A stretch of DNA of 60,000 nt from Gnetum montanum. Lineage: Eukaryota > Streptophyta > Gnetopsida > Gnetales > Gnetaceae. The stretch covers positions 333,484 to 393,483 of the forward strand of contig MNCI01002989.1 in the NCBI GenBank assembly GCA_015680685.1, read 5' to 3'. The notes under the pieces were generated by a model. The model was not told the origin of the DNA, did no database searches, and was given only the letters and a program-made list of their open reading frames with translations. The translations under genes and the position numbers were made by a program. Of this stretch, positions 1 through 9,929 are shown piece after piece (the first letter of the stretch is position 1; the number at the start of each line of letters is the position of its first letter).

Positions 1-168
1 TTCTTCATAGCTTACTGCAGACATTTTGCCGAATTTCTAGTGGTCCAGAGGAATGGGGTCTGGGTGTAACAAGATCTTAGCCAGATCTCCAAACCATGGC
101 TCTCCCATATTTTTGGCACTGTCCAGTCACAAGACCCTCCTGAGAGGATCGGGGAGTCATTGTCAGTA
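1..168. other. Left edge, no recognised feature
   Basis: No coding or repeat signal recognised. By position it would lie between the antisense frame and the 3' LTR of the minus-strand element, which must be outside the window if it exists. Confidence 0.4.
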
Positions 169-2107
169 ATGACTAGAAGTATGGCGGCACCTCGAACGCG
201 GGGCCAAGACAGTGTGGGTGGAGCATCCCCCTCTTACACCGGCGATGTGTCAAGGGGGAAGCGCGTGGCTGCTGAGATAGTGGATTCGTCAGTGCTGCGG
301 AAAAGACCTCATTTCAACGAGGGATCTGCCGAGCCAGCGGGTGGTGTCGGGAAAAAGATGCAAATCAGGTTCCAGCGGAGTATTCTTCCAGACGATATGT
401 GTCCAAATATGTTAGCGGTTATGATTTGCGTAGAGACTGTAGCGTAACATTTGTTGAACAAAAGTGGAATCTTTTGTTAACTAGTCATGTTGTATAATAG
501 CGAGGGAAAAGGTTGTAGACCGGTTGACCCCTGAAACAGGGGCTATGGTCTTACGGCGTGGAGAAGGGGCCTCGGTCTCGGAAGAAGAGGCCCCAGTTAA
601 TAAGGCGAGGAGTGCACAGCCTCCTGCGCGTGAAGACAAAATAGCTGTGGAGGATGCCGAAGTCCTTTCGGCTAGAATTAATCGAGGCAAGTGGTTTGTC
701 GCTTGATAAAATTAATTTTTACTTTGTACTAGTTGTCGTAATATCTCAGTCATACCTTTCATCCTACATAATAGGTGAGCAAAGCGTGCCCTTGACAGTG
801 GTGGCGACTCAATCCTGGGGGGAATTTCCTGATAAATTCGCATTTATGGAAGGGATCGTTCAAGATATGATCGGTCACTTAGAGCGAATCGATCCTGAAG
901 TTGGTACGCTACAATCATTACGCGGAGGTTACTTTACTGCAGCATTACGCTACTTAGTTATGCCTAACTGTTATTTTCATGTTATTAGGAGCTCACCTCA
1001 GATGGGACCCGTCAGAGCCTATTGATTTAGACACTGTCGAGCCCTCATCAGAAGTGACCGTCATGCCGTACAACATTTACGATGAGATGCGTAAATGTGC
1101 TTTATGCTCAACTCGCTCCTTATGGGAATGTCAAGGCATAAACGAGGACCTCTGGAAGAGATTGCAGAGGTCGAAGAAGAAGAGAGTGGCTCTACGCGAT
1201 GAGGTTGGGGATCTAAGATCATGGAATGAATTCCTACAAGCCCAGGGGACGGGAAGTGAGGACTAGAGGACAGCTGTCATTGACTACGCCCGTTATTGGG
1301 CTGTCATCAGGAACAGTGTCCAAACTAATCGTGAACTGGTTGAACAGCGTATGCAAATGGACCTCCTTGCTCAGAAGAACCAGGACTGGAAGGACTTTAG
1401 CGCGAGTATTCAAGAGTAGGGGCAAATGCAAAAAGATCACAAACAAATCTACAAACAAGAAAGTGCTACCTACCGTCAACATTATAGGGACTCTGTCATT
1501 GAGGCTCAATCCCTTCGGCTGTTTCTCGACGTTATAGGTGCTTCCAAGGCATTTGAAAAGTTCCAGGAGCAAGTGACGGTGAGTGCCTCTCTGAAAAGGG
1601 AAGTGACTCTTCCTGGAGGTGAGACTACTATCCCTTCTTTCTTCCCTGAACCACCCCGATGGACTCCTGTGGAGAAGGGGAATGTCAAGTCTAGAACCAA
1701 TCTAGGGGACGGGGTTTGTTCTAAGCTTACCGAGGACGAAATCATGCGACATCTGTGGATCGGCTTAGAACAAGTCCCCTTTGCTGCTGATGCAGGACCA
1801 TCATAGGTAAGTTGCAGTATTATTACATTTTTGTTATACCTAGTTTTGACGACGATGTTAATCTATATACCATGTCTGGTCGCAGGAACGACTTGAGAAG
1901 ATTCCTCGACGGGATGAAGCTAATGAAGGTGGTGGTCCTCATGAAGAGGGTTTACAGGAAATAGAGCATATTGAAGGATCCCACGAAGAGGACCGTCCTT
2001 ATGAAGGGGTTCCTCATGCAAAGGGTGGCCTTTATGAGGACGACCTCCTCAGAGTAGAAGTTGAACTAAGGGATACAGGAGACAGCGGTAGTAAGGGGGA
2101 TGCATAA
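169..2107 (+). pseudogene. Opposite-strand reading frame of Tat-like element, broken or intron-containing
   Basis: A series of plus-strand coding-like segments (169-447, 524-706, about 772-1025, 1025-1266, 1270-1806, 1884-2107) that do not form one frame. The first is basic and Ser/Gly-rich; the segment at 1426-1806 is Gln/Lys/Glu-rich and looks coiled-coil, ending in a Pro-rich stretch; the last is acidic (Glu/Asp/Gly). Intron-like signals lie between segments: an AG acceptor context near 772, and GTAAGT at 1807 with a CAG acceptor near 1885, although an in-frame TAG precedes that donor. It is antisense to the gag-protease element to its right and sits where Tat-lineage elements (for example Grande) are known to carry an antisense ORF between pol and the 3' LTR. 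I do not recognise a domain. The alternative is an unrelated insertion or ordinary decayed coding DNA. Confidence 0.45.
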
Positions 2108-2996
2108 TGAATTAACCTCGTATTTTATTGTGGTATAACGAGACAAGAGACCATATTTCTTTCTTTTAACGTATTTGAGACAAATTTTGGTATTAGTGTT
2201 AATGTTCTTTTTGTTGTTTTCTCTTTATGTAAAATGTATCATAGGTTTTAACGTTATGATAAATTTTGATTAGTTTTAAAAGAATAGCGTCAATGTGCTT
2301 ACTAGTTCGAAACTGTCACGGGCTGTTCAATTGTCCAAACGTAAAGCATAAATGACATTGCTAGTTTAAGGCCATTTTTGGGCCTTGTATAGTTTAAGGC
2401 CATTTCGGGCCTTTTTTAGTAGTTTAAGGTGCCAAGCGTAAATGCATTTCTGGTACATAGCATAAAGGAAATTCAAGTACAGAGCGTCAATGACATTGCT
2501 AGTTTAAGGCCATTTCGGGCCTTGGATAGTTTAAGGCCGTTTTGGGCCCTGGATAGTTTAAGGCTGTTTCAGGCCCTCTTTTTTTTTTTAGTTTAAGGTA
2601 TGAAGAGTAAGCGTAAATTGGATTCCGGTATAAAGCGTGAATGAAATTTGTGCTCCAAGCATAAATGGGATTGAGATACAAAGAGTAAATGGAATTGCTA
2701 GTTTAAGGCCATTTTGGGCCGTAGCTGATTCAAGTGCCATGTGTAAATGAAGTTGCTAGTTTAGGGCCATTTCGGGCCTTTGCGTAATTCGGGTGCGAAG
2801 TGTAGATAAGGTTGCTATTTTAAGGCCATTTCGGGCCTTTTGCGTAGGAGTAAAGTAAATAGAAACGTAAAGCCAAGCACAAAGATAAACATGAGACTAG
2901 CTAGTGGAAAACGTAAGTACATGCGTAAACATAGGAAGTATAGACGATAAGCGTAAATAGAATAGATGATGAGACCGTATTAGTTAGGCAACAGTG
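2108..2996. other. Non-coding 3' part of the Tat-like element
   Basis: Contains the hairpin repeat field and AT-rich flanks with recurrent GCGTAAAT-type words up to about 2960. A purine run (on the minus strand) opposite 2575-2590 resembles a polypurine tract but sits inside the repeats, so it is not taken as the functional one. No gene seen. Confidence 0.5.
2300..2860. repeat. Degenerate repeats of an AAGGCC...GGCCTT hairpin unit
   Basis: At least eight copies of a unit like AGTTTAAGGCCATTTCGGGC followed by CTT occur at about 2363, 2391, 2501, 2528, 2554, 2700, 2758 and 2818. Each is a small inverted repeat (AAGGCC / GGCCTT around a short spacer). Between them is a second recurring motif of the type AGCGTAAATGACATTGC. 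Two shortened units (2421, 2589) keep only AGTTTAAGGT. The block lies just downstream, in element orientation, of the protease remnant. Tat/Ogre-type elements commonly carry tandem repeats in this non-coding 3' part; the function is unknown. Confidence 0.75.
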
Positions 2997-4430
2997 CTAA
3001 CTCCATAATTGTTTCTTAATTGCTTTGATTTTCAACGACGCATAAGGACGGGGAGATTTATGGCCCTTCCCCTTCACATCGCAATCTTCCTCTGGGAATG
3101 GTAGTTCAGCCCAAGTCAGGCCGTCATCAACCATTGTTTTAGTTCGCTTGGGTACTTGGACAGGGGATGGATTCTCAGGCATTTTGATCTCTGACCCTTG
3201 TTCTGTCTCTATGTTATTAACGGCCTAAGGGGTTATTTCATCACCGCGGATAACGAATTCTCCTCCTGCGTAAGGCAAATGGATTTCCTGATGAATGGGT
3301 GATGAAACTACTCTCAGTTGGGCTAACCAAGACCTCCCAAGAATCAAATTAAATCCAGGCATTTCTTCGACCACGATAAACGTAACGTCTATGGGGAACT
3401 GGTCCCCTGCCACAAAGTTGATATGGACAGTCCCTTTGACCTGCACCCGTGTCCCATTGAACAACTTTAGACATGACGTTGTTGTAGGACTAATTTGATT
3501 CATCAAGCCTAATTTATCCACTATGGGATAAGGGATGACATTAGTGGTCGCCCCGTCATCTACATGTACTCTCTGGATTCGGTGTTGGCCGACCCGGATG
3601 GTGATGAACATGGGTGCTGTCGTCACTTGACCCTCAGGATTGTCCTTAATGGATTTGTCATAAAAGGTCAACGGGGTGGGATCTGTTTTTTTAGCGGCAA
3701 GGGGAAGCATGATAGAGTGAATTGCTTCTTCATCTGCTGGCAGGCTTTCATCCACAAGTATGGATGTTAGCATGCGAANGTCTGCTGGCAGGCTTTCATC
3801 CACAAGTATGGATGTTAGCATGCGAACCATAGCCTCACGATGTGTTTGCGACGTCATGAGCAAGTCATAAAGGCTCAATGTTGTATTTTTTTGTTTTAGA
3901 GCCTATTTGACTTGTGCCAGGGCATCAAAGAGATCTTGCCCATGATCGGGTTTTTTGTCACCATTTTCCTCCTCCATTCGCCCTAAGAGGTGAATTTCGC
4001 GGGGAGGAGTGACATTTGGCCAAGGGTTACACTTCCTTTGGCCTGGAGGAGATAATTGCTTTCGTGTAACCTCTTTGTTTTTGACAAGTGGGGCAAAAGG
4101 TGCAGAAGCAAGGCGTTGAGGTTTGGGTAACCCCAGCGTAAGAGGACCCTTAGCTGCATCAACATTGACAGTAGGTGGGTTTGACTTAGAAGATTTCCCT
4201 TGCGTAGGAGGGGCGGTTGATAGTTTTGGCACTCTGATGACTAAGGGTGCCTTGGGTGTAGGTGCGGGCTAGGCCGCGACTTTAATGATTGCAGGCTGTC
4301 GGGAAGCATTCTGAGACACAGTTTGAAGGATGAAAGGGTGCCTTAGAGTGCCACTCTTTGGTGTTGACGGACCCGTTGTTTGGGTCGAGTGAGGTTGCGT
4401 TAGCAACACAAAAGGCTACCTCAGCTGCGC
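2997..4430 (-). pseudogene. Gag C-terminal linker and aspartic protease of Tat-like element
   Basis: Minus-strand frame continuing from gag. The linker (about 4430-3903) is Pro/Lys-rich. The protease-like part (3878-3225) carries VDDGATTNVIP as active-site region and LILGRSWL as the second conserved hairpin, typical of Ty3/gypsy retropepsins. A further 61 codons (3182-2997) in another frame complete the coding remnant, ending in Trp-Ser-stop. In-frame TAG stops occur at 4433-4431, 4418-4416, 4271-4269 and 3905-3903. The last two are shared with the relative at 8475-9929. No RT, RNase H or integrase follows, so the element looks gag-protease only and non-autonomous. The region contains the assembly join at 3779. 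Confidence 0.8.
3733..3826. other. 46-bp exact duplication around an ambiguous base (assembly join)
   Basis: The 46 bases at 3733-3778 are repeated exactly at 3781-3826, separated by NG (N at 3779). It falls inside the protease frame and duplicates MLTSILVDESLPAD. The related copy at 9720-9770 has this segment once. The likely cause is an unmerged contig overlap, not biology. Confidence 0.9.
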
Positions 4431-6762
4431 CTAATTGTCACCCTCTATTCCTACCACGTTGATTGTGTACCCTGCGTTGTTTGTATTCAACGGATCTTGG
4501 TACACATGCATGGCCTTGTTTTCTGGGCGTGTCAGGCTACTGCTATCTAAGATCAAGTCACCTTGATCTATCAAACATTGGATGTCATCCTTCAATGCCC
4601 AGCAGTAGTCTGTGTCATGGCCGCACAATTGATGGTAGTCACAGAATCGGTCTAGCTTAAAGTTCTTAGGCACAGGCGATTCATTAGGTTGGGCTAAGGA
4701 GGGATTCTTGAGTAGCTCGCAGTGGTGCCTGTGGTGTTTCAGAGCCTTCTCAGACACCACCTTGTGTCGGATGTGGCCAGTTCCCAATAATTGCTTCAGA
4801 ATTTTTGAAGGCTTCACAGGTAGGGTTGTGTAATTTGAGCGATCTTTACGCTCAAATTTTAGCCTTGGTTGTGGAGATGTTTCAAGGGCAGAAGTAGCTT
4901 CTTGACCTGAGCTGGCTGTCGGCTCAGCTAACTCCGCGGTAGTTTTCTTGCCTTGTTGTTCTTTTTCTTGGCTCCTTCAGCAACCGCCACGACTGTAGTC
5001 GTCGTGACTTTGCCTTTGTCCTTACCCTTGCTGTGGGCGTTTTTGTAGGCCACATATGCTGGATCTTTACTAGCCTCTGCCGCGTCTTGGATGTTCTTAG
5101 TCTGAGCAAAGGCTTGGTTGAGGGAATGGGGGGCGAGGTAATATAGCTTAGACTTGATAAAGTCGTTGACTGCTCCCTTGAAGATTGTCAGTAGATGGGC
5201 CTCCACGATGGGTTCACGGATTTCATTCAAGGTGGCGCTCCACCGTTGTATGAACTTTTGGATTGACTCGAGCAGGTCTTGCTTAACTCCCATGAGCTGG
5301 TCCAGTGTGACTTCTGGCTTCAGGTTGTATTTGAAGCGAGTCACAAACTGGGTTAACAGCTCTTCCAAAGTTGAAATGGAGGCATGTGGAAGTGCTCGAA
5401 ACCAATTTAAAGCTTTACCCATTAAGGACATAGCAAAGACATGGATTATGGTATGCGGCCATTGTTGCAGCAATAAGGACTCTAACCTGAAAGTGACGAG
5501 GTGGGTGTTGGGATCACCTTCCCCATTGTATTTTGTGAAATGGGGAAGGGGTGTCCCGGGTGGCAACGACAAGACTGGGACTATTGGGCTAATAGGATCG
5601 TCATGGTAGAAATCCATGACTTGTACCGTGTTAGAGCCAGCAGCTTTGAGATGTTTGACCTCTTCTGTAAGGGTCTGGATGAGTTGGAAAGCTTGGTCCA
5701 GACCCGTAGACGACGATGTCGTTTGTGGAGCGGAAGGGGGAGCCACATTGGGTGGCGGCACAAAAGCAACAACTTGGCCGATGGTTGGAGGGATAGTCCC
5801 TATAGGCAGTGTTGCTTGCGGCATACACCATCTGGTGGTTGGTGCAGCTGGGGGAACCACCATTAGCTGCGCTATTGGATACGCTGTCTATGTAGCTGGA
5901 GGCACAGGCAGTGGCCCTACAACTGGGTTTAGCACTTGAGGGACGTGGCCCTGAAGGTGGGGATGGTGGTGCATTTGCGCAGAATGCACAACAAGAGACA
6001 TGTTGGGAGCCCACCATGCTATGGTGGTAGGCCCTATCATGTGAATAGGGAGCGTAGTTGGCATTGCAAGTATTGCATGCCCATGCGATGGCACAGGCGC
6101 AGACACACGATGCAGCGACTTAGGCAATCGCGCCTGCTGAGGTATAATCTGTGATGGACCTTCACCTGGGAAGATAGTCAGTGAGAGAAAATGTAAACAC
6201 AGTGAATGTGGGACTCGATCAGTGTTAGATAACGTCAAAGGTGTGGTGACCATGAACAACGGATTTACACGAGACGTTGTGGAGGGAGGGGCCATGGTGA
6301 AATCGACATGACTGCCTCCCTCAGAGTGGGATTCTAGATCATCTTGTCTGTCGTGAAGCATTTCATTATGGAATAAAGTCTTTAGTTCTTCCGACGATGT
6401 CTGTGCCATCAACATTTGATCTAGGATCCACCTTTGTTAATCTGTCAAGGGTATGAAAGTGGTAGGCGTAAGAATGAGTTCTTTCCCGTTGCGGTACATG
6501 AGCTCGTACTCTCGTTTTTCCTCGAGCTCTTGTGGGTACATAGGCAGGTTTGCCATAACTTAGCATAGAGGAAATTGTAGCTTTCCCTACGCTGAGACTG
6601 TCCCTCAAGCTCCTTGTTTTGTAACATGAGGCAGCGGCGTGATTGCACCAGACTGAGTGGTTGCTCGACCATGGGAGGCGTGACTTGCATGGTAGGCATG
6701 ACTTGCATGGTCCAAGGGTTCTCAAGGCTAGTGGTGTCAATGGCAGTAGTTGATGTAGTCAT
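4431..6762 (-). pseudogene. Retrotransposon gag (Tat-like Ty3/gypsy)
   Basis: The core gag domain (5863-4928) has a Pro-rich lead, the block FTKYNGEGDPNTHLVTF, then ALNWFRALP and LLTQFVTRF, diagnostic of plant Ty3/gypsy gag (Retrotrans_gag family). A Lys-rich tail follows, then (4817-4431) a zinc-knuckle-like segment FCDYHQLCGHDTDYCWAL. The N-terminal part is 6762-6445 in one frame and 6415-5888 in another. Breaks: a frameshift near 6440, an in-frame TAG at 5888-5890, and a frameshift near 4940, so no intact gag can be made. The 5' leader lies between 6763 and the primer-site-like sequence at 7011. Confidence 0.85.
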
Positions 6763-6994
6763 TTTTTACACAATTCGGAGATAATGACAACAAAAGTAGA
6801 GATCGGAAGGACAAAGGCGAACTAAGATAATAATCAGGGCTTTTATCTTGTAGGACTCCAAAGGAATCGTCGAAGCGACCGATCTGCATCACACAGTTTC
6901 GTAAACAACCTCGGAAGTATTACGTTTATGTTGATTGCCAATGGGTACAGACAGCTTACAAGACTACCCGTAAAATACGGATCGGATATGAAGG

Positions 6995-7011
6995 CCCTCC
7001 TTCTAGCGCCA
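6995..7011 (-). promoter_or_regulatory. Primer-binding-site-like sequence of Tat-like element
   Basis: Minus strand reads TGGCGCTAGAAGGAGGG, starting 7 bases after the LTR end (ACA at 7019-7021). TGGCGC-type starts just after the 5' LTR are usual for Tat/Athila primer sites. I did not assign the priming tRNA. Confidence 0.6.
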
Positions 7012-7018
7012 GAAAACT

Positions 7019-8474
7019 GTAACGATGGAAAACGTCGGTCGCTAGAAATACCGAACGAAAGTCCATGTACACAGTTCCAACCCCGGATCCATGCGAGCAC
7101 CATGCTGGAGAGAAAAAATGAATCCGAGGTGCCCTAAACGGTCTTGTTAATCAAACAAGGACTTATTTAATCAGTAAAAGGTTTGGTAATAATTTTGATG
7201 GAGAAATGGAGATTCTTTATAAAGCGATGCAATGTTTTTAATCCTGAAAGCAATTGAAGATAATGCAAATGATTTAGATAAGATTGCTAAATCCGTCTAA
7301 CTAGGATGCAGGAGATCAGATTTGGTAGATAATATGATCACAAGATCTAGGATTTAATTTATGAAAAACAATATGTTTGATACAATGACTTCAAGCGTGC
7401 TTCGGTTTGGACGAAGCATATGCCAGTAACAAGAAAGTTATGCAAAGATGAAACAAGCGAGGATCGATCTACCTTGATCTAGTCAATCTGGGTGCAAGGA
7501 AATCAGACCTGTGGGAGAATATCCGGTAGCCAATTGTTTCTGATCAATAATTCTTGTCAATCACCTCCAACATTCTCACGATCGCTAATTCTCTTTTGCT
7601 CTCTTGCCAATCTTGAAAGAAAAATTTTGTCAACCCCCCTTGATCTTCGTCAACTGGAGCATTTATAAGGTCAAGGTCAGGAGAAAAACGCGGTTTAAGT
7701 GACGCGTGTCCTGAACTCATAAAATGTCATTGACTCAATGTGTTGTTGTTAAAGCTTACGACGCTATGCTGCGTAACGCGTCGTAAACTACCCTCGTGTG
7801 AGTTTTGATAACAGACTATCCTTTGATTATGCTGAAATACGCTAGAGAGCGTATTATGGCGTATAAACTATTGATGTCTGAATTGTGCTTGTCGTTACTT
7901 GAATTAAGCTGCATTACACTAAATTACGCATCGTAGCGTAATTCAGTGTAAAATAACGAAACCGCAAAAGTTGAAGTGTTGTTGCCATGCTTCCTCTGTT
8001 TCAATCTTTCTCGGGGTTTTTACTACACTGCACTGCGTAAAGCAGCATAATGGGCCCCTTAACCAGGAAAGAAAACCTGCTGAAACGCGCGTCATAGTGC
8101 AAACTGTTGCTTAGGCCTTGAGATTTTTACTGGGCTATCGAAGTATTTCATGTTTGCCATCCTTGATGTTGTGGTGGACTGTCTTTGATATTACGCTGCA
8201 CAATGCGATATTACTCTATGTAGCGTAATATAACGTAATTTGCCAAAAGTTAAGATTTTCAAAATAGATAACTTGCGAAGTTGGAAGTTTTGCCACCATG
8301 CATCCGTCGCTTTGCTCTGTCCTCTGGAATTTGCTTGTGCTGTGCTACGCAGCATGGCGGGACAAACCTTAGACTGAAAAGAAACTTGCTGCGCCGCGCC
8401 TTGTTGTGACCCTTCACCTGAATCACCAGCCTTTTGCTAAACCTCTGAGGCCTTGAAATTTTCATGGTGTTTCA
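7019..8474 (-). mobile_element. 5' LTR of Tat-like element (1456 bp)
   Basis: On the minus strand it starts TGAAACACCATG (ending at 8474) and ends CGTTACA (7019), giving TG...CA termini, with the primer-site-like sequence just beyond. A TATA-like TTATAAATGC is on the minus strand around 7661-7671, about 650 bases before the LTR end, so R-U5 is long. U3 (about 7672-8474) carries several strong hairpins and an imperfect direct repeat (7960-8165 against 8235-8474, both ending in an AGGCCTTGA-type stretch). The right edge meets, without a gap, the gag of a relative at 8475, which fixes this as an insertion boundary. The matching 3' LTR is not in the window. Confidence 0.7.
7756..8231. repeat. Cluster of four inverted repeats with TACGC/GCGTA cores
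   Basis: Perfect or near-perfect hairpins in the LTR U3: 7756-7764 with 7778-7786 (TTACGACGC, 9 bp, 13-nt loop); 7836-7843 with 7848-7855 (AATACGCT, 8 bp, 4-nt loop); 7914-7929 with 7936-7951 (TTACACTAAATTACGC, 15 of 16 pairs, 6-nt loop); 8188-8197 with 8222-8231 (ATATTACGCT, 10 bp, 24-nt loop). All carry TACG-type cores, and the last three have AGCGTA or GCGTAA in the right arm. Confidence 0.85.
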
Positions 8475-9929
8475 AGGATAAAGGAAAAGCCACAACAACG
8501 ACAGTAGCGGCGGTTGCTGAAGGGGTCAAGAAAAAAAACAATAACAACAAGAAAACAACCGCAGAGCCAACCGAGCCAACAACTAGCTCAAATGGCGCCA
8601 ATTAAGAAGCTCCTTCCGCCCCCTGAAGCATCCCCACAACTGAGGCCAAAATTTGAGCATAAAGACAGCTCAAATTACGCAACTCTACTTGTGAAGCCTT
8701 TAGAACTTCTGAAGCAATTACTGGGAACCAGCCACATCCGACACAAGGCAGTGTCCGAGGAGGCTCTGAAACATCACAGGTGCCACTATGAGTTACTCAA
8801 GAATCCCTCCTTGGCCCAACCTAATGAACCGCCCGTTCCTAAGAACTTTAGGCTAGATTGATTCTGCGACTACCATAAATTGTGTGGTCATGACACAGAC
8901 AACTGCTGGGCATTGAAAGATGACATTCAACGTATGATTGATCAAGGTGACCTAATCTTAGACAATAGTAGTCCAGCTCACTCAGAGAATCAAGCCATGC
9001 ATGTGTACCAAGATCTATTAAATGCAAATAACGCAGGATACACAATTAATGTGGCAGGAGTGGAGGGTGATAATCAGGTGCAGCCGAAACAGCCTTTCGT
9101 GTTGTGAACGCATCCTCGCTCTCCCCGAACAACGGATCCATCAACATCGACAAGTGGTGTTCCAAGGCAACCTTTTATCCTTAGAGCCCCTTCTCAGACA
9201 ACTTCTCGACAGCCCCCTATTGGTAAAGCTGTGGCCTAGCCCGCGCCTGCACCCAAGGCTCCCTTTGTCATCAGGATGCCAAAACCATCAACTGCCCCTC
9301 CTGTGCAGGGGCAAACCTCCAAGTTAATCTTCCAATCCCAACTTAACAAAAAAGGAGAAGGAAGTATGACAACTGGTACGGCCAAGGACCATCTTACGCT
9401 AGGGTTTCCCAAGCCTAAACCCCTAGCTTCTGTACCCTTGGCCACATTTTCTAACAATGGTGAAGTGACGCAAATGCAACCATCTACTCCTAGCCAAAAG
9501 AAACACAGCCCTTGACCGAATGTCACTCCTCCACAAGAAATTCGTCTCCTAGGGTGAATGGAAGAGGAAAAGGATGACAAGCAGCCAGATCGGGGGTGGG
9601 ATCTCTTCGACTCCTTTATGCAAGTCAAATAGGCTCTAAAACAAAAAAATACAATGTTGAGAAACCTAGGCCTTCCTTATTGACCTTTCATGACATCACA
9701 GAAACATCGTGAGGCTATGGTTCGTATGCTGACATCCATACCCGTGGGCGAAAGCCTGCCAGTAGATGAAGAAGTGATTCACTCCATTATGCTTCCTCTC
9801 GCAGCTAAGAAACCTGGGCCTTCCTTGTTGACCTTTCACGATGAATCCATTAAGGATGACCCAGAGAAGGGTTAGGTGACAATGACACCCATGTTCATCA
9901 CCATTTGGGTTGGCCAACACCGAATTCAG
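8475..9929 (+). pseudogene. Second Tat-like gag-protease copy, truncated at both ends
   Basis: Homologous to the gag C-terminus through protease start of the minus-strand element. It begins inside the Lys-rich gag tail, has the zinc-knuckle-like CDYHKLCGHDTDNCWAL after a TGA at 8860, and runs to the protease N-terminus, stopping after VGQHRIQ and just before the active-site Asp. It is in one frame throughout, with stops at 8860, 9105, 9237, 9513, 9555, 9630 and further on. Compared with the other copy, 9555 is CGA to TGA and 9513 is TGG to TGA, while 9075 and 9090 keep CAG where the other copy has TAG. It is cut on the left by the LTR of its relative and on the right by a join near 9930. Confidence 0.8.

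Noticed and set aside
2569-2592. Polypurine tract of the Tat-like element
   Set aside because: The purine run lies within the repeat field and is not followed by an LTR start.
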